Part shown: positions 37,346 through 64,000 of the stretch, piece after piece | Numbering within the stretch: the first letter of the stretch is position 1 | Layout: each line of letters opens with the position of its first letter | Source: Sternotherus odoratus | Lineage: Eukaryota; Chordata; Testudines; Kinosternidae | Assembly: GCA_032164245.1 (NCBI GenBank) | Contig: JAVMKO010000003.1 | Span: forward strand, 30,255,390-30,319,389 | Length of the DNA: 64,000 nucleotides | Reading direction: 5' to 3' | Translations under genes and position numbers: made by a program | The notes under the pieces: model-generated | The model's input: the letters and a program-made list of their open reading frames with translations, nothing else | The model's database searches: none | What the model was told of the DNA's origin: nothing

Positions 37346-37613
37346 CTGTTGGTCTCTGAATGAAATATTTTGTTACACTGATGCCTGACAAAATGGCTGA
37401 TCCTCAAATACAATTCTTAAAACTTTTCCAAATTCTTCTGAGTTAGGCCATAGAGTAGCTACAATACAAAACTAAAATTAAGTATCTGCAATTACGATTT
37501 ACTGCAGAGATAGAATATACTATTTTAAATACATCAATCAAGTGAAATTTATATAAACACTTCAAAAAAAGGAGCTAAATATTATTTCCTTTTAGAAATA
37601 GAATGGGGTGGCA

Positions 37614-61358
<23,745 letters not shown>

Positions 61359-61913
61359 TTTCCTTCCCGGGCAGCACCAAAGGGGAAGGAGGAGTCCTTC
61401 CTTCTTCCCGAACTGTCGTGCAAACCTCGCCGCACTTTACGGCGCCGCTCGTTAAAGCCGTGCCTTGTTTATGCCTGATGAGAAATGAGGTGGGGAATAA
61501 AACGAATTAAAAAAATATGCTCACAGAGTTTGCCAAAGGCAGCGGGGGCCGATCGGCCACTCCAACCAAAACACCCATCGTGGCATTGGCCGGTATGTGA
61601 ATATAAAAATCAGGCACTTGAATAGACACCCCTTCCAAGCTGCACCTGTCTCCAGGTGAGCCGCTCTCAGGGGTCCTTCCTTCACCTTGCACGTACGCAG
61701 TGATGAGAGGTCGAGTCGGGGCCTCTCTTCTCCGCCCTGTAAAGCCGCAGCCAGGAGCCTTTCGGGGGGGGTTAGAAGAAGTGAGTATTAACGGCGCTTT
61801 GTTCTCAGCGCCGGGAAGGGGGCAGCCCCATTCTGGGAAAGGCGAGAGGGATCCTTGGGGTCCTAACTCCCCAACTTCCGCTGGTGAGATGGAGCGTGGG
61901 GGCAGGTCTACCC

Positions 61914-62526
61914 TAGGGTTGCCAGGCATCCAGTTTTGGACCGGCACGCTGCCGACTGGGCTGTTAAAAGTTCTCTCAATGGGTGCCTCGGGCCAAGGCA
62001 GGTGGCCATGGCCTGGGAGGATCTGCGCGTAGCCCCTATGCCGACTCCGCAGCTCCCATTGGCCAAAATTGTGACCAGCGGAAGCTGTGAGGGGCACCAT
62101 CTGCAGGCGCGAAGGAAGCAGAGCTGCCCAGCCACCCCATGTGCCTAGAGGCTGAATGGACCTGTCAGCCGATTCCTCAGTTTGCTGCCGGGACTATGCA
62201 CCCTAACCTCCTGCCTCAGCTCAGAGTCCCCTTCTGCCCCCCAAAACCCACACCCCCAGCTGAAGCCTGAACCCGGAACCCCTTCCTATACCCTAACTCA
62301 CTGTCCCAGTCCAGAACCCTCATCCTCCGGCCCAGAGCCCCCTCGTACACACCAAACCTCTCATCCCTGGCCGCATCCCAGAGCTCATCCCCACTCCCGC
62401 ACTCTAATCCAGTGAAAGTGAGTGAAGGTGGGAAGAACGAGCAACGCGGGGGGAGCGGGGGGAAGCTTGGAAAAGGGACAGAGCAAGGGTGTTTGGTTTT
62501 GTATGATTAGGAAGTTGGCAACCCTA
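61914..62526. mobile_element. Non-autonomous DNA transposon with TAGGGTTGCCA ends
   Basis: 'ctagggttgccaggcatcc' opens and 'aggaagttggcaaccctag' closes a 613-bp block. 'gtctac' flanks both sides. The GC-rich interior has no transposase. The superfamily is unsettled, with hAT likely from the flank length. Confidence 0.7.
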
Positions 62527-62690
62527 GTCTACACGTCAAAATTGACATAAGTTATGTCAACATACAGCCACTGCAGTAATTAAAACAGTTTTGTATGTTC
62601 ACATTAGCTCTTTCTGTCAACAGTGTAAGTCCTCACTCGGAGTGCTTGCACAGATTTTACTTTGTGTCAGGCATGGTGGTAGCAACTAGA
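62527..62690. repeat. MITE-like fragment
   Basis: 'gtctacacgtcaaaattgacataagttatgtcaacatac' (in parts) and 'ttctgtcaacagtgtaag' resemble the family at 25,850-26,040. Confidence 0.4.
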
Positions 62691-62971
62691 TAGGGTTACT
62701 ATCTTCGAAAAGGCAAACACACAAACAAACAAACAAAAAGAAAAGACATTCCCCCGCTTCACAAGGCAAGACTGCTGCAACCCCAATCACAAGCCAACTC
62801 CGCAACCCATCCCCAGCCACTTACAGTATCTAGACAGAGAACACATAGAAATGATTAACATCATCTTCTTATTTAAACTGTGGAAGTGGGAGCACTGTAG
62901 CATCTGTAGCTGGTCGTGCTGTGCTGCCGGAGAAGAAAAAAGGGTTGGGGTCTCAGGAAGTTTGAGAACCA
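62691..62971. repeat. Possible hAT right-end fragment
   Basis: 'gtctcaggaagtttgagaaccactg' (62,951-62,974) is a hAT right terminus. The remainder, including a (CAAA)n tract near 62,720, is not identified. Confidence 0.4.
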
Positions 62972-62982
62972 CTGGACTATCT

Positions 62983-63140
62983 TTTCTATACCTGCCTCTG
63001 GACACTTCCACTGCTTGCATCCGACGAAGTGGGTATTAGCCCACGAAAGCTTATGCTTAAAAACTTGTAGTTAGTCTTTAAGGTGCCACAGGACTTTGTT
63101 ACCTCTGCTATTCCAGACTAACACGGCTACCTCTCTGATT
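62983..63140 (+). mobile_element. Penelope-like short insertion with hammerhead-like core
   Basis: A 158-bp insertion flanked by an exact 11-bp duplication, ctggactatct (62,972-62,982 and 63,141-63,151). Near 63,018-63,057 it shows CCGACGA, a GTGGG...CCCAC stem, GAAA and a small AGC...GCT stem, the order of a hammerhead ribozyme core (CUGANGA - stem II - GAAA - stem III). The second core base is C instead of U, so cleavage is unlikely. Penelope-like elements are known to carry such motifs. Confidence 0.6.
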
Positions 63141-63151
63141 CTGGACTATCT

Positions 63152-63535
63152 GGTGGCGCCACGCAGCAGAGCTGCTAGGCTCTTTGCTGGCCAATGCGCC
63201 ATACAGCTCAGGAAGCAGCCAGCATGTCCCCTACCAGCATTGACTGGGAAATGCAGCCAATGGGAGCTGTGGGGATGGAGCCTGCGGATGGGGCAGAGCC
63301 ACCTGGCCATGCCTCCGCATAGCAGTTTGAGGGTGTACATGCTGCTGCTTCTGGGAAGTGCTTAAGGGAAGTGCTGCCTGGAGCCTGGACCTCGATCCCC
63401 TCCTGTGCTCCAACCACCTCTCTCATCCCTGATCCCCCTCCAGTCTTCCAACTCTCTCGATCACAATCCATAGCACCCTCCTGCACCCCAAATCCCTCAT
63501 CCCCTCCCCAGAGCCCACACCCCAGCCAGAGTCAA
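63152..63535. repeat. GC-rich hAT-type MITE interior
   Basis: 'gcagccaatgggagctgtgggg', 'agagccacctggccatgcctcc' and 'gctgcttctgggaagtgctta' match the dispersed interior also seen at 44,745-45,090. The termini are missing. Confidence 0.45.
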
Positions 63536-64000
63536 ATGTACATAACAAATGTATCTGCTAGTACTTCAGCAAAAACATACAAACTAAAAAGATGTTATTG
63601 CAGCTCAGTGCAACAGCCTCATTCTGGTACTGGGATTCTAGGGAATCCTGGTGATTTCAAGCCTTCAGTTGTCATTGGAATGCAGAACATAGCTGCTATT
63701 ATTGCACTTTACAAATCTGCCCCCAAAACGGTGATGTGACATTTCGATCCTTCCAGATTTTGGCCACAAACTAGATAACCATGTTCTTGAAATGGAGAAT
63801 AAGTGTTGCTTATACTATTTAAACAAAAAAAAATCTGGGCCTCAACACTTCAGAAACGTGCTAATTTGGCAACTTTATTGTGCTGGTCCAGATAATTTTT
63901 ATCTGCACCTTCTTGTCCAAATGTTGCCTAAATTCAGTCATGGTGGATAAAAGTTGATTTTTTTAAAAGTTCTTAAATGCATTTTTCTTTGTAAAAATAA
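63536..64000. other. Non-coding right edge
   Basis: AT-rich with no recognised feature. If SH3YL1 continues to the right, this would be its first intron. Confidence 0.35.

Noticed and set aside
61507..62100. 197-codon minus-strand frame right of ACP1
   Set aside because: It crosses the CpG island edge and the start of a DNA transposon, with no exon signals and no family resemblance.

Overview
The window looks like vertebrate nuclear DNA, most likely from a turtle. It holds two interrupted protein genes with GT-AG introns, two CpG islands and many decayed transposable elements. The case for a turtle rests on a tRNA-derived SINE with a CR1-type tail (like the chelonian Cry family), several long CR1 LINE fragments, an intronic DIRS-like element, and hAT/Harbinger MITEs of the kind common in chelonian genomes. 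This is recognition from memory, not a database result.

Layout: 1-12.9 kb is gene-free and carries a Penelope-like remnant, a Helitron, a solo LTR, a hAT element, a Harbinger MITE and a CR1 fragment. A CpG island at about 12.9-14.8 kb precedes ALKAL2 (+ strand). Its four coding exons at 15,124-20,587 encode a 152-residue secreted ligand of the ALK/LTK receptor kinases. About 17 kb of non-coding DNA follows.

ACP1 (- strand, 61,358 to 37,614) encodes the 158-residue low-molecular-weight protein tyrosine phosphatase. Both versions of its alternative exon 3 are present, only 66 bp apart. The two genes are tail to tail. The ACP1-ALKAL2 adjacency matches amniote synteny, in which SH3YL1 lies head to head with ACP1. 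Only the shared-promoter side of SH3YL1 could be in the window, and no SH3YL1 coding exon was recognised.

The ACP1 introns have accumulated mobile elements. Intron 4 holds a DIRS-like tyrosine-recombinase retroelement with inverted ends. Intron 1 holds a two-gene PIF/Harbinger transposon, a 2.1-kb LTR retrotransposon with tRNA-Leu-like primer site, and hAT elements. Upstream of ACP1, a short Penelope-like insertion carries a hammerhead-ribozyme-like core and an 11-bp target duplication. No element looks active: each coding remnant has stops, frameshifts or lost catalytic residues. I found no functional novel system. The most informative items are the hammerhead-like repeat, the DIRS structure, the Harbinger family with its chimeric MITE, the LTR minisatellite, and the ACP1 exon pair.
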